This document shows positions 1 through 5,754 of a stretch of DNA of 6,367 nucleotides, one piece after another. This stretch comes from Actinomycetota bacterium. Its GTDB lineage: Bacteria > Actinomycetota > Thermoleophilia > Gaiellales > Gaiellaceae. The stretch is taken from the NCBI GenBank assembly GCA_013817555.1, contig JACDCN010000060.1:3383-9749 (forward strand), in the 5' to 3' direction. Below the pieces are notes generated by a model. That model did no database searches. It had not been told where the DNA came from and saw only the letters and a list, made by a program, of their open reading frames with translations. Position numbers and translations under genes: made by a program. Numbering within the stretch: position 1 is the stretch's first letter; each line of letters starts with the position of its first letter.

Positions 1-859
1 CCACGGCGACGCCGCGGGGGCCGAGCAGGACGCCGGCCTCCTCGAGTCCGAGACCGTCGATTGTCGGCGTCCGCCCGGCGGCGACGAGGATCTCCTCCGC
101 CTCGAAGCGCTCACCGTCTGCGCCCTGCACGACTTTGCGCCCGCCTTCGACAGTGACGCGGGAGGCCACGGTGCCGAAGTGGATGTCGACGCCCTCCCTT
201 CGCAGTACGCCGGCGAGGAGCTCGGCGAGCTCGGGCTCGTCACGCGGCACCAGCCTGTCGCCTCGCTGCAGGAGCGCCACGCGGATCCCGAGACGATTCA
301 TGGCCTGCGCCATCTCGACTCCGATGGGGCCGCCGCCCATGATTACGACACTGCGCGGCGGGTTCTCGAGCTCGAAGAAGTTCTCGCTCGTCAAGAAGCC
401 CGCCTGCTCGAGCCCCGGCACCGGCGGCACCGCTGGGCGGCTGCCCGTGCAGAGGAGAACACGGCGCGTCTCGAGCACCCGCTCGCCCACGACGACGGCG
501 TTTGGCCCTGCGAGGCGGGCCGAGCCGAAGACGAGCTCGATTCCCATCGCCTGGTAGCGGGCGGGGTCGTCGTCTGTCGTGGCGATCTGCTGCTGAATCG
601 CACGGATCCGGCGCCAGACTGCGGCGAGGTCGACCTCGGGCTCGACGGCCGTCAGTCCGTAGCGGTCGGCGGTTCGCATGTGCTGCGCGACCTTTGCCGA
701 GGCGAGCAGCGCCTTCGAGGGGACGCAGCCCGTCCAGAGGCAGTCGCCCCCGACGCGGCTCCGTTCGACTACGGCCACGCGCACTCCGAGCGATGCCGCG
801 AACTCGGCGGCGACGATGCCGCCCGAGCCCATCCCGACGATGACGAGGTCGTACCGCAT
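1..859 (-). CDS. Class I pyridine nucleotide-disulfide oxidoreductase (mercuric reductase / dihydrolipoamide dehydrogenase-like), 3' end outside window
   Basis: Cytosolic FAD flavoenzyme that passes electrons from NAD(P)H to a redox-active disulfide. The first 286 residues are visible. An N-terminal FAD-binding Rossmann motif GMGSGG occupies residues 9-14. The redox disulfide motif GGDCLWTGCVPSK follows, with Cys40 and Cys45 spaced CxxxxC as in MerA, lipoamide dehydrogenase and glutathione reductase. Next come TGSRP (138-142), the NAD(P)H-binding GGGPIG (175-180) and the second FAD contact AAGRTP (260-265). Gln198 stands where NAD-preferring relatives usually have Glu, so cofactor choice is open. 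There is no N-terminal heavy-metal-associated domain. The C-terminal dimerisation domain, with its His-Glu active-site pair, lies beyond base 1, so the substrate cannot be decided. The ATG at 859 overlaps the TGA of the upstream DM13 gene (TGATG), which implies translational coupling. The family call is firm; a specific role such as mercury or lipoamide reduction is not. Confidence 0.93.
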   Translation of the reverse strand, partial: MRYDLVIVGMGSGGIVAAEFAASLGVRVAVVERSRVGGDCLWTGCVPSKALLASAKVAQHMRTADRYGLTAVEPEVDLAAVWRRIRAIQQQIATTDDDPARYQAMGIELVFGSARLAGPNAVVVGERVLETRRVLLCTGSRPAVPPVPGLEQAGFLTSENFFELENPPRSVVIMGGGPIGVEMAQAMNRLGIRVALLQRGDRLVPRDEPELAELLAGVLRREGVDIHFGTVASRVTVEGGRKVVQGADGERFEAEEILVAAGRTPTIDGLGLEEAGVLLGPRGVAV

Positions 860-1566
860 CACGTCTTCGTGAGCTCGGCCTTGGCGAACGAGATGGTGAA
901 CGCGCGGCACCAGATGACGACCGTGCTGTAGCGGTCCGTGTCGGTGCCGGCCGGGATCTCGTACTGCTGCGTGCCCTTGTTGCCCTTCAGCCCACCGAGG
1001 TCGACGAAGTCGCCCACGTCGTCGTCGCCCGACACCGGTCCCGCGACCAGGTAGACGCGCAGATCTGGACCGTTGTCGGTGTCGAGGTCGGTGAACGTCA
1101 GCACGCGCCCGCCCGAGCCGAGCTTAACCACGGCGGCGGAGCCGGACGCCCCGTGCGCGAGCCCGACCAACAGCCCGCTCGAGAGCTGCACATTGCTTCC
1201 ACCCGCGTCGTCGCCTGGAGCCTGAGACGCCGGCCGGCCTCCCGCGACGTCCTCGACGACCGTCACGTCGCGGAATGTCGTCCAGGCGAAGATCGCGCCG
1301 ACGAGCACCGCCGTCGCGAGGAACGTCGCCTGCACGGGAAGCTTGAGCGCGCGCCGGCCGCGGAGGCCGAAACGGATCCCGAGGGAGGCGGCGACGAACC
1401 ACGCCACCCCCAGCGCGATCGAGGAGTCGTAGCCGGGCGCGACGACGCCAGCGAAGAACCACAGCCCGGCGAGCAGGATCGCGAGGGTGAGCGGAATCGC
1501 CGCGAGCCGCAGCCAGAGCGGCGCGCGGTCGGGGAGCGGAGCATTCTGGGCGGTCGTGACAGCCAT
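859..1566 (-). CDS. Membrane-anchored DM13 domain protein
   Basis: 235-residue membrane protein. Three hydrophobic helices lie at about residues 17-42, 49-68 and 76-95. A Gly/Asp-rich linker (107-124) leads to a C-terminal DM13 domain (about 125-232), which the hydropathy suggests is extracytoplasmic. Family marks are the strand FTDLDTDNGPDLRVYL (158-173), DFVDLGGLKGNKG (186-198) and the near-invariant cysteine, Cys220, in VVIWCRAF. DM13 is a predicted electron-transfer domain in which this cysteine acts as a free thiol or holds a prosthetic group. The ATG at 1566 is preferred over an in-frame GTG at 1611 because GGAAGGA sits 9 nt upstream of it and nothing similar precedes the GTG. The stop overlaps the start of the flavin disulfide reductase, suggesting a shared redox role. 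About 130 nt separate it from the DUF3179 stop, so it may have its own promoter, but no clear -35/-10 was found. Confidence 0.87.
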   Translation of the reverse strand: MAVTTAQNAPLPDRAPLWLRLAAIPLTLAILLAGLWFFAGVVAPGYDSSIALGVAWFVAASLGIRFGLRGRRALKLPVQATFLATAVLVGAIFAWTTFRDVTVVEDVAGGRPASQAPGDDAGGSNVQLSSGLLVGLAHGASGSAAVVKLGSGGRVLTFTDLDTDNGPDLRVYLVAGPVSGDDDVGDFVDLGGLKGNKGTQQYEIPAGTDTDRYSTVVIWCRAFTISFAKAELTKT

Positions 1567-1575
1567 CGGTTCACG

Positions 1576-1582
1576 TCCTTCC
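1576..1582 (-). promoter_or_regulatory. Ribosome binding site deciding the DM13 gene start
   Basis: On the minus strand these bases read GGAAGGA, a strong Shine-Dalgarno match 9 nt before the ATG at 1566. It favours that start over the in-frame GTG at 1611. Confidence 0.65.
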
Positions 1583-1697
1583 GATTGAGAGCGACGTACT
1601 GAGAGTGCCACGGCAGCGGTTGAGAAAGTCTGAACTCAGGACGATCGTCTGCGGCGGCGTAACCCCACTCGGAAGTATCGTGTTGTGCAATCTCGCG

Positions 1698-2456
1698 TCA
1701 GTCGTCCACGATCTCGATGTCGGGGCGAAGAGCGGCGACCGCGAACCAGAACGGCTCTGAGAACGGAATCGGCTGCCCGTCGAGGGACACGGTCGCGGCT
1801 CCGACGTCGCGGCCCCCGGCGATCATGATCTCGTCGAGCGCGGAGGCGACTCCCGGCTGCCAGCGAACGACCAGCTCGCCCTCGTCCGTCTCCACCACGA
1901 TCGTTCGCTTCTCCGCGAGCGACGAGAACGGAACCGCGAACGCATCGCCTCCGACCTCGACGTAGGCGACGCGCTCCTTCGGCGGCAGCCGGTCGTCGTC
2001 CCCGTTTCGCGTGGCGAAGAGCGGTGAGCTGTCCACGCTGTCGTAGCCGGCGTACGGATTCACGCCGTACTCGCGAACGAACCCGGTCTCTCTGTCGAGG
2101 ACGAGCCCGGCCGGATGGTCGTCCCGGAACTCTTCCCACGAGACGATGCGTGCGGACAGCTGGCGCAGCTTCTCCCCGGCCAGCGTCCCGACCAGTGCCT
2201 CGCCCGAGAACTGCTGCCACCAGGACTCGGTCTTCCGGTCGTACATGACGAGATCGGACTCGCGGAGCTTCCCGGTCGTTCCGAAGGAGAGAACGTCTCC
2301 GTCCAGCCGACGGTCGAAGACGATCGCCGTGTTGCAAAGCGGACAGAAGGTCACCGCGACTGGGACACGAGCGATCTGGTCGTTGACGATCTCGTGCCAC
2401 GTGAGGATCTGGATCGGGTACGCGCGCGCCTCGTCTGCGACCGTCACCACGATCAC
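1698..2456 (-). CDS. DUF3179 domain protein, C-terminal fragment of a frameshifted gene
   Basis: 252 codons carrying the bulk of a DUF3179 domain, a family of unknown function found in bacterial secreted proteins and lipoproteins. Visible family marks are RAYP (residues 11-14), ILTWHEIVND (17-26), the cysteine pair CPLC (Cys38 and Cys41) in VTFCPLCNTAIVF, a GTTGKLRESDLVMYDR segment, and SWWQQFSG followed by an LxGxxL segment. The YGVNPYAGYDS region comes near the middle. It begins at a GTG (2456) that overlaps the TGA ending the upstream fragment. Together the two fragments make one full-length protein of about 365 residues. The frame is open well upstream of 2456, but that part is compositional shadow (Arg/Gly-rich, no family match). 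Whether ribosomes restart at the GTG cannot be told from sequence. Without the upstream fragment the product would lack its export signal. Confidence 0.85.
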   Translation of the reverse strand: MIVVTVADEARAYPIQILTWHEIVNDQIARVPVAVTFCPLCNTAIVFDRRLDGDVLSFGTTGKLRESDLVMYDRKTESWWQQFSGEALVGTLAGEKLRQLSARIVSWEEFRDDHPAGLVLDRETGFVREYGVNPYAGYDSVDSSPLFATRNGDDDRLPPKERVAYVEVGGDAFAVPFSSLAEKRTIVVETDEGELVVRWQPGVASALDEIMIAGGRDVGAATVSLDGQPIPFSEPFWFAVAALRPDIEIVDD

Positions 2457-2794
2457 GGCTCCCGGCCCTCGAGCCAACCGACGGCCTCGGCGCGGGTGAA
2501 GTGCGGATCGTCGATCGCCGGGATCCCGTCCTTCGGCGGCCCGCCGGGCCGGAACTCCCCGAGTGGGACGAGGCGCTTGGAGAAGTCGGTCTCCCAAGCG
2601 GCTGCGCCCGGCGGTGGCGGCGACGCCTCGCCGAGCCCGACGATGGGCACGGTCTTGTTGATCTCCTCGGCGATGCGCCCGAGTTCCTCGTCGCTCGGCG
2701 TGCTCTCCTCGGAACCGCCGCAGCCGGCGAGGGCGAGCGTGAGCACGACACCGACGGCGGCCAGTATACGAACGTGTCGCGGCTCGCTGCGCAT
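2453..2794 (-). CDS. DUF3179 lipoprotein, N-terminal fragment of a frameshifted gene
   Basis: 113 codons. Residues 8-24 are a hydrophobic signal segment ending in a lipobox L22-A23-G24-C25, so the intact protein would be lipidated on Cys25 and anchored outside the cytoplasmic membrane. Residues 75-113 are the N-terminal part of the DUF3179 domain: LVPLGEFRPGGPPKDGIPAI, then DPHF and EAVGWLEGREP. The family normally continues from EP into VIVV, and that text is present immediately downstream in another frame. Inserting one G after the CCG at 2456-2458 restores a single reading frame. The ATG at 2794 is 18 nt after the DegV stop (2813-2815), with only a weak AAGG 4 nt before it, so it is probably the third gene of the PlsY-DegV transcript. 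It may be a true pseudogene or an assembly error. Confidence 0.85.
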   Translation of the reverse strand: MRSEPRHVRILAAVGVVLTLALAGCGGSEESTPSDEELGRIAEEINKTVPIVGLGEASPPPPGAAAWETDFSKRLVPLGEFRPGGPPKDGIPAIDDPHFTRAEAVGWLEGREP

Positions 2795-2812
2795 GTGGCC
2801 TTCGGACGAAGC

Positions 2813-3616
2813 CTAGACCTCCGCCGCCCACCAGAAGGCGCCGAAGGCGACGGGGCCGGTGTGAGCTCCGACCGCGGCGCCGACTCGGTAACGCTCGACG
2901 CCGAGCACCAGTGAGGAGCGAGCCAGCATGTCCGCCAGGTCGTCGGCTCGAGCCTCCACGACCTCGGCCGCGTGTCCGACCGCCGCCCGAATCAGCGCCT
3001 CCCCGCCGAGCATATGGGCCGCCATGGAGTCCACCGTCTCGTCGGCGTTGTCGCACGCTGCGATCGGCAGCGTCCTTCCGTCTGCGAACGTGCGCACGGA
3101 CCATCCTTGCAGCTCGGGGACTCGGCCGCCCGGTCCCCGATGCGCGACGAACACGTTCCTCATCGCCGTGCCGAGCCGCACGGCGGCGGCAACCGCATCA
3201 CCCGCGGAACCTCCTGCGGCGAGCGCCTCGGCGGCCGCCCTGACGCAGACGCCCACACCGAAGCTCACCGTCCTCGTATCGACCACGCGCACAGGGACGC
3301 GTGCTTCCCTGGCCGCAAGCTCGGCAGAGCTCGTCGTTCCCGAGACACGGGCGTCGAGATGGATCGAAAGCACCCTCCGCGCTCCGCGCGCGGCGAGCTT
3401 TGCATACGCATCCGTGAAGTCCGAGGGGCTCGGCTGGGATGTCGTGACCTCGACGCCGTCGATCAATCGCTCGTAGAAGTCGTCGATCGGCTGCGCACGC
3501 TCGTCGAACGGCTCACCGTCGAGCGTGATCCCAATTGGGACGACCTCGATGCCGAGGTCGGCGACCCGAGCCGGAAGGAGTGCGCTCGAGTCGGTACAGA
3601 TCGCGGTCGTGCTCAT
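2813..3616 (-). CDS. DegV family protein (FakB-like fatty-acid-binding protein)
   Basis: 267 residues, close to the usual 280. DegV/FakB proteins bind one fatty acid and, where studied, present its carboxylate to the kinase FakA to make acyl-phosphate. The N-terminal half is clear: TDSSA (8-12), LGIEVVPIGITLDGEPFDE (21-39), TTSQPSP (58-64), VLSIHLDARVSGTTSSA (82-98) with Ser92 near the known carboxylate-binding serine, and VRVVDTRTVSFGVG (109-122). The C-terminal end keeps a GAHTGP segment with His252. The middle (about 155-190) lacks the typical LxIKPI segment, so this is a divergent member. The ATG at 3616 shares ATGA with the end of the PlsY-like gene, which decides the start; a longer upstream extension in this frame only shadows PlsY. 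The coupling suggests a shared role in lipid acyl supply. No FakA-type kinase lies in the window. Confidence 0.9.
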   Translation of the reverse strand: MSTTAICTDSSALLPARVADLGIEVVPIGITLDGEPFDERAQPIDDFYERLIDGVEVTTSQPSPSDFTDAYAKLAARGARRVLSIHLDARVSGTTSSAELAAREARVPVRVVDTRTVSFGVGVCVRAAAEALAAGGSAGDAVAAAVRLGTAMRNVFVAHRGPGGRVPELQGWSVRTFADGRTLPIAACDNADETVDSMAAHMLGGEALIRAAVGHAAEVVEARADDLADMLARSSLVLGVERYRVGAAVGAHTGPVAFGAFWWAAEV

Positions 3617-4248
3617 CGAGGCGCCACGAGATCGGCGGGATCGCGGCGGAGGAGCGCCGGGACGGCCTTCGACGCGATGACCAGAACCGTTGCAGCATTG
3701 GCGAGCGGGAGCGCGGCCGTGGGTCGAGGTCCCCAGAGGTTCGGTAGTCCGCGCGTCCACCACAGGACACTGGCCAGCAGCCAGGCGGTCGACGACACGC
3801 CGACCGAGACCAGGGCAGGGCGGCGGAGCCCGGGCGCGCGGGAAGCTGCCAGCGCCACCGCGACATCGATGGGCGCGTAGGCCGGGAACGTGTACAGGCA
3901 CTGCCCGAAGCTCGTGGCTACGCCCTTGCCCCCTCGGAATCGCCTCCAGAGCGGATAGCAGTGCCCGAGGACCGCGGCGACGCCCGCGACGTGCGCGCCA
4001 ACGTCGCCGGCAAGTCGACGACCCAGACCGCATGCGACGTAGCCCTTGCCGATGTCCGCGACGATCACGGCACGACCCGCTCGTCTCCCGAGCACGCGGA
4101 GCACGTTCATCCCACCCGGGTTTCGGCTTCCGGCGGAACGGAGGTCGACGGACCCGCCGGTTGCAAGGCGTGAGGCGACGTCGGACGACGGTAGGGTGCC
4201 GACGAGATACCCGCTCAAAGAGGCTGACATAAGGCGGACGAGGCGCAT
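3613..4248 (-). CDS. PlsY-like acyl-phosphate:glycerol-3-phosphate acyltransferase (divergent)
   Basis: Integral membrane protein of 211 residues, or 205 if translation starts at the ATG at 4230. PlsY transfers an acyl group from acyl-phosphate to glycerol-3-phosphate, the first step of phospholipid synthesis. Family marks are YLVGTLPSS (14-22), motif 1 GSRNPGGMNVLR (40-51) with Ser41 and Arg51, the DIGKG segment (65-69), and motif 2 GHCYPLWRRFRGGKGVAT (95-112) with Lys108. Length and hydrophobic layout fit. Two oddities stand out: motif 1 is usually GSGNxGATN, and the C-terminal motif with Asn and Glu (NIxRLxxGxE in typical PlsY) is not recognisable, the end reading instead like LLRRDPADLV. 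It may therefore be a paralog with altered activity. The start at 4248 gives a full-length first helix; neither candidate has a clear Shine-Dalgarno, so translation may be leaderless. It overlaps the DegV gene by ATGA. Confidence 0.85.
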   Translation of the reverse strand: MRLVRLMSASLSGYLVGTLPSSDVASRLATGGSVDLRSAGSRNPGGMNVLRVLGRRAGRAVIVADIGKGYVACGLGRRLAGDVGAHVAGVAAVLGHCYPLWRRFRGGKGVATSFGQCLYTFPAYAPIDVAVALAASRAPGLRRPALVSVGVSSTAWLLASVLWWTRGLPNLWGPRPTAALPLANAATVLVIASKAVPALLRRDPADLVAPR

Positions 4249-4266
4249 CGAGGTGGCTACCGCATC

Positions 4267-4467
4267 ATGAGGGTCGGTGCGCTCGTCGGATTCATCGGCC
4301 TCGTCGTCGGGCTCTCTGGGCGCTGGTCGTTCGCGGCGACCTCTCAGGTCTTCGAGTGGTGGAACGGCAAGGGGGCGCCGAAGGGCCTCAAAGGCGAGGA
4401 CATAGCGCTCGCCGGGCGCGTCGCCCACGCACGCTCGGGGTCGGCCTCGTCTCTTCAAGACAGGTAA
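4267..4467 (+). CDS. Possible small membrane or secreted protein, unrecognised
   Basis: 66 codons beginning with a short hydrophobic stretch, VGALVGFIGLVVGL (residues 3-16), which could be a signal or single membrane helix. A polar tail containing VFEWWNGKG (28-36) follows. By hand count about 85% of third positions are G or C, against about 65% of first positions; first positions are the third positions of the competing minus-strand frame. That favours coding on this strand. A GAGG lies 13 nt before the ATG, rather far for a ribosome site. The start is only about 18 nt from the divergent PlsY start, which leaves little promoter room. I do not recognise a family, and it may be chance. Confidence 0.3.
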   Translation: MRVGALVGFIGLVVGLSGRWSFAATSQVFEWWNGKGAPKGLKGEDIALAGRVAHARSGSASSLQDR

Positions 4468-4511
4468 GTGACAGCGTCTCGAGCGCCGCAGCCGGCACGG
4501 GCCTGGAGATG

Positions 4512-4539
4512 GCGAGGCCGGGCGCGCGCCCGGCCTCGC
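4512..4539. terminator. 28-bp perfect palindrome between gene ends, probable bidirectional terminator hairpin
   Basis: The half-site GCGAGGCCGGGCGC is followed directly by its exact reverse complement. As RNA it would form a stem of about 12 G/C-rich pairs with a small loop. It begins 28 nt beyond the stop codon of the Spond_N gene and lies about 45 nt after the end of the possible plus-strand ORF. No U-tract follows on either strand, as is common for proposed terminators in high-GC actinobacteria. Its position supports termination; it could instead be a protein-binding dyad. Confidence 0.55.
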
Positions 4540-4567
4540 TCACGCTGCCCCGCTGTCGGCGGAGCGG

Positions 4568-5323
4568 CTAGTCGTCTTCCTCGTCGTCGAGCAGTTCGAC
4601 CGTCACCTTGGCAACGGGGTCCTTCCAGCCGTGCAGGAGGATAGAAAGCTCGCCGACTCCGCTGATGTTGGGATGGTGCTGGATCCGCTCAGGCGGATGT
4701 GTCGTCACGCCCGGTCCGCTTTCGAGGTTCCCGTCGGGATCGCCGGGCAGCGGCGTCGGGCCGAGGGCGCTGCAGGGATCGACGATGTGCGGACTGATCT
4801 CCGTGTTGTTCTCCCTGCCCGCGTCGTAGCCATTCACGAAGAAGGTCCTCGGGTCGTCGTCTGGGAGCTTGACGGAGTCGAGGCCGAGGAAGCCGTCGTT
4901 CGTGCAGATGAGCATCGTCGCGAGCGAGAGCCTGTCGCCCTTTCGCGCCGAAATATCGAAGGTGACGGTGTCCGTAAAGCTTCCGACCACCTTCTCCAAC
5001 GGGGTCAGTGGCTTGCCGATGTCGACGGCTTGAGTCACCTTGGGCGACCCGTTGAAGAGGTTGAACATCGGCACCTCGTCGCCGCCTTGCGCGATCGCCG
5101 CAAGCTCGTCCGAGGCGAATCCTCCCACCTGGAACATGCGGATCGACTTCCTGTGCGTGGCGGCGACCGGCGGCGAGAACGGCTGCCCGGAGGTCAGATT
5201 CTTGAGCGTGACCCGGTAGGTCTCGAGCTCGTCGCCGCCTCCGTAACTTGCCGGCGCGGTCGCCGCCAGGGCGAGGGTCGCGAGCACACAGACCCCCACG
5301 AGCAACTTCCTTTTCGAAAACAT
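4568..5323 (-). CDS. Secreted Spond_N (spondin N-terminal) domain protein
   Basis: 251 residues with a Sec-type signal peptide: basic FSKRK, hydrophobic core to about residue 22, and a likely cleavage after APA (23-25). The mature part opens with YRVTLKNLTSGQPFSPP and ATHRKSIRMFQVGGFAS, then ELAAIAQGGD, the hallmark beginning of bacterial Spond_N domains, which share a fold with the N-terminal domain of animal F-spondin. Two cysteines, in MLICTNDGF and VDPCSALG, could form a disulfide outside the cell. A late GVGELSILLHGWKDP segment precedes a very acidic tail, LLDDEEDD. The role in bacteria is unknown; extracellular binding or matrix function is inference. The ATG at 5323 is preferred because AAGGGGG (5328-5334) lies just before it and the signal peptide starts there; the longer in-frame start at 5437 adds unlike sequence. 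It seems monocistronic. Confidence 0.9.
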   Translation of the reverse strand: MFSKRKLLVGVCVLATLALAATAPASYGGGDELETYRVTLKNLTSGQPFSPPVAATHRKSIRMFQVGGFASDELAAIAQGGDEVPMFNLFNGSPKVTQAVDIGKPLTPLEKVVGSFTDTVTFDISARKGDRLSLATMLICTNDGFLGLDSVKLPDDDPRTFFVNGYDAGRENNTEISPHIVDPCSALGPTPLPGDPDGNLESGPGVTTHPPERIQHHPNISGVGELSILLHGWKDPVAKVTVELLDDEEDD

Positions 5324-5635
5324 TGGGCCCCCTTGTTGTCGATCGTACAAAAAGGCGGACGAGGGTGACCTCGCTCCTCTTCCGTCCCAGGAGCCTACGC
5401 AGAGGAGATTACGCCACTCTTGCGAGACCCTTAACATTCAGCGCGGGGCTCGGAATCCTGTCGGCTCAGCTTCTTGCCACCACTACAGTCGGTCGCGCCC
5501 ACTTCGAGAGAACCTGAGCGGTCAGGGACGGTCCCGGACCAGAACGCTTCGATCATCGCGTTGTCGCCGTCCGATCCCCTCGAGGGGAATCGTGGGATGG
5601 AATCCGACTTCATCGCTGTTGTCTGTGTGGACACG

Positions 5636-5658
5636 GATTTTCTCCCCGATTTTCTCCC
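5636..5658 (+). repeat. Tandem 11-bp direct repeat GATTTTCTCCC
   Basis: Two exact copies, at 5636-5646 and 5648-5658, are separated by one C, giving a 12-bp period. They lie about 100 bp left of the tRNA half. Short direct repeats beside an integration core often act as arm-type integrase binding sites; that role is inferred here. Confidence 0.75.
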
Positions 5659-5666
5659 GAACGAGG

Positions 5667-5684
5667 CTGATTCAGTCTGATTCA
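5667..5684 (+). repeat. Tandem 8-bp direct repeat CTGATTCA
   Basis: Exact copies at 5667-5674 and 5677-5684 with a 10-bp period, close to one DNA turn, so a protein could bind both on the same face. This second repeat pair sits between the 11-bp repeats and the tRNA half. Confidence 0.7.
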
Positions 5685-5754
5685 ACCTCTCCTTGTCTCA
5701 GCGATTTGGCTCAACCGTGCAGCTGCTGCTTCAGTCGGAACCTGTCAGGGCGGG

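Larger units (their letters stand above)
5324..5754. other. Intergenic region without a convincing gene, left flank of the tRNA fragment
   Basis: Holds the Spond_N leader and about 300 nt with no supported gene. GC content falls toward the right end. Short frames exist on both strands across 5431-5685 but match nothing I recognise and overlap each other. The minus frame reads SASFGRKSGRKSVST near its upstream end; such repeated tails occur at the ends of some tyrosine integrases, so a decayed integrase end is possible but unproven. Two dyads lie here: an imperfect 21-bp one at 5520-5540 (GGTC, mismatch, GGGAC around a central G) and the perfect CCCCTCGAGGGG at 5576-5587. Confidence 0.5.

Noticed and set aside
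179..931. Plus-strand frame of 250 codons
   Set aside because: It lies antisense to the flavin disulfide reductase, whose minus-strand product shows full family motifs.
2453..2460. Programmed -1 frameshift in the DUF3179 gene
   Set aside because: No slippery heptamer precedes the shift; GAG CCG TGA offers no tandem re-pairing, so an indel is simpler.
2457..3104. Upstream extension of the DUF3179 C-terminal frame
   Set aside because: The sequence before 2456 is Arg/Gly-rich shadow of the lipoprotein and DegV genes; the true N terminus is in the other frame.
2972..3880. Long plus-strand frame (302 codons)
   Set aside because: It is antisense to the DegV and PlsY-like genes, with Arg/His-rich composition and no recognisable family.
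4249..4458. N-terminal extension of the PlsY-like gene
   Set aside because: The extra 70 residues are charged, unlike PlsY, and would push the first helix far from the N terminus.
5380..5440. Sigma-70-type promoter for the Spond_N gene
   Set aside because: TTAAGG and TAATCT at 17-bp spacing on the minus strand match consensus at only three of six bases each, which is too weak to call.
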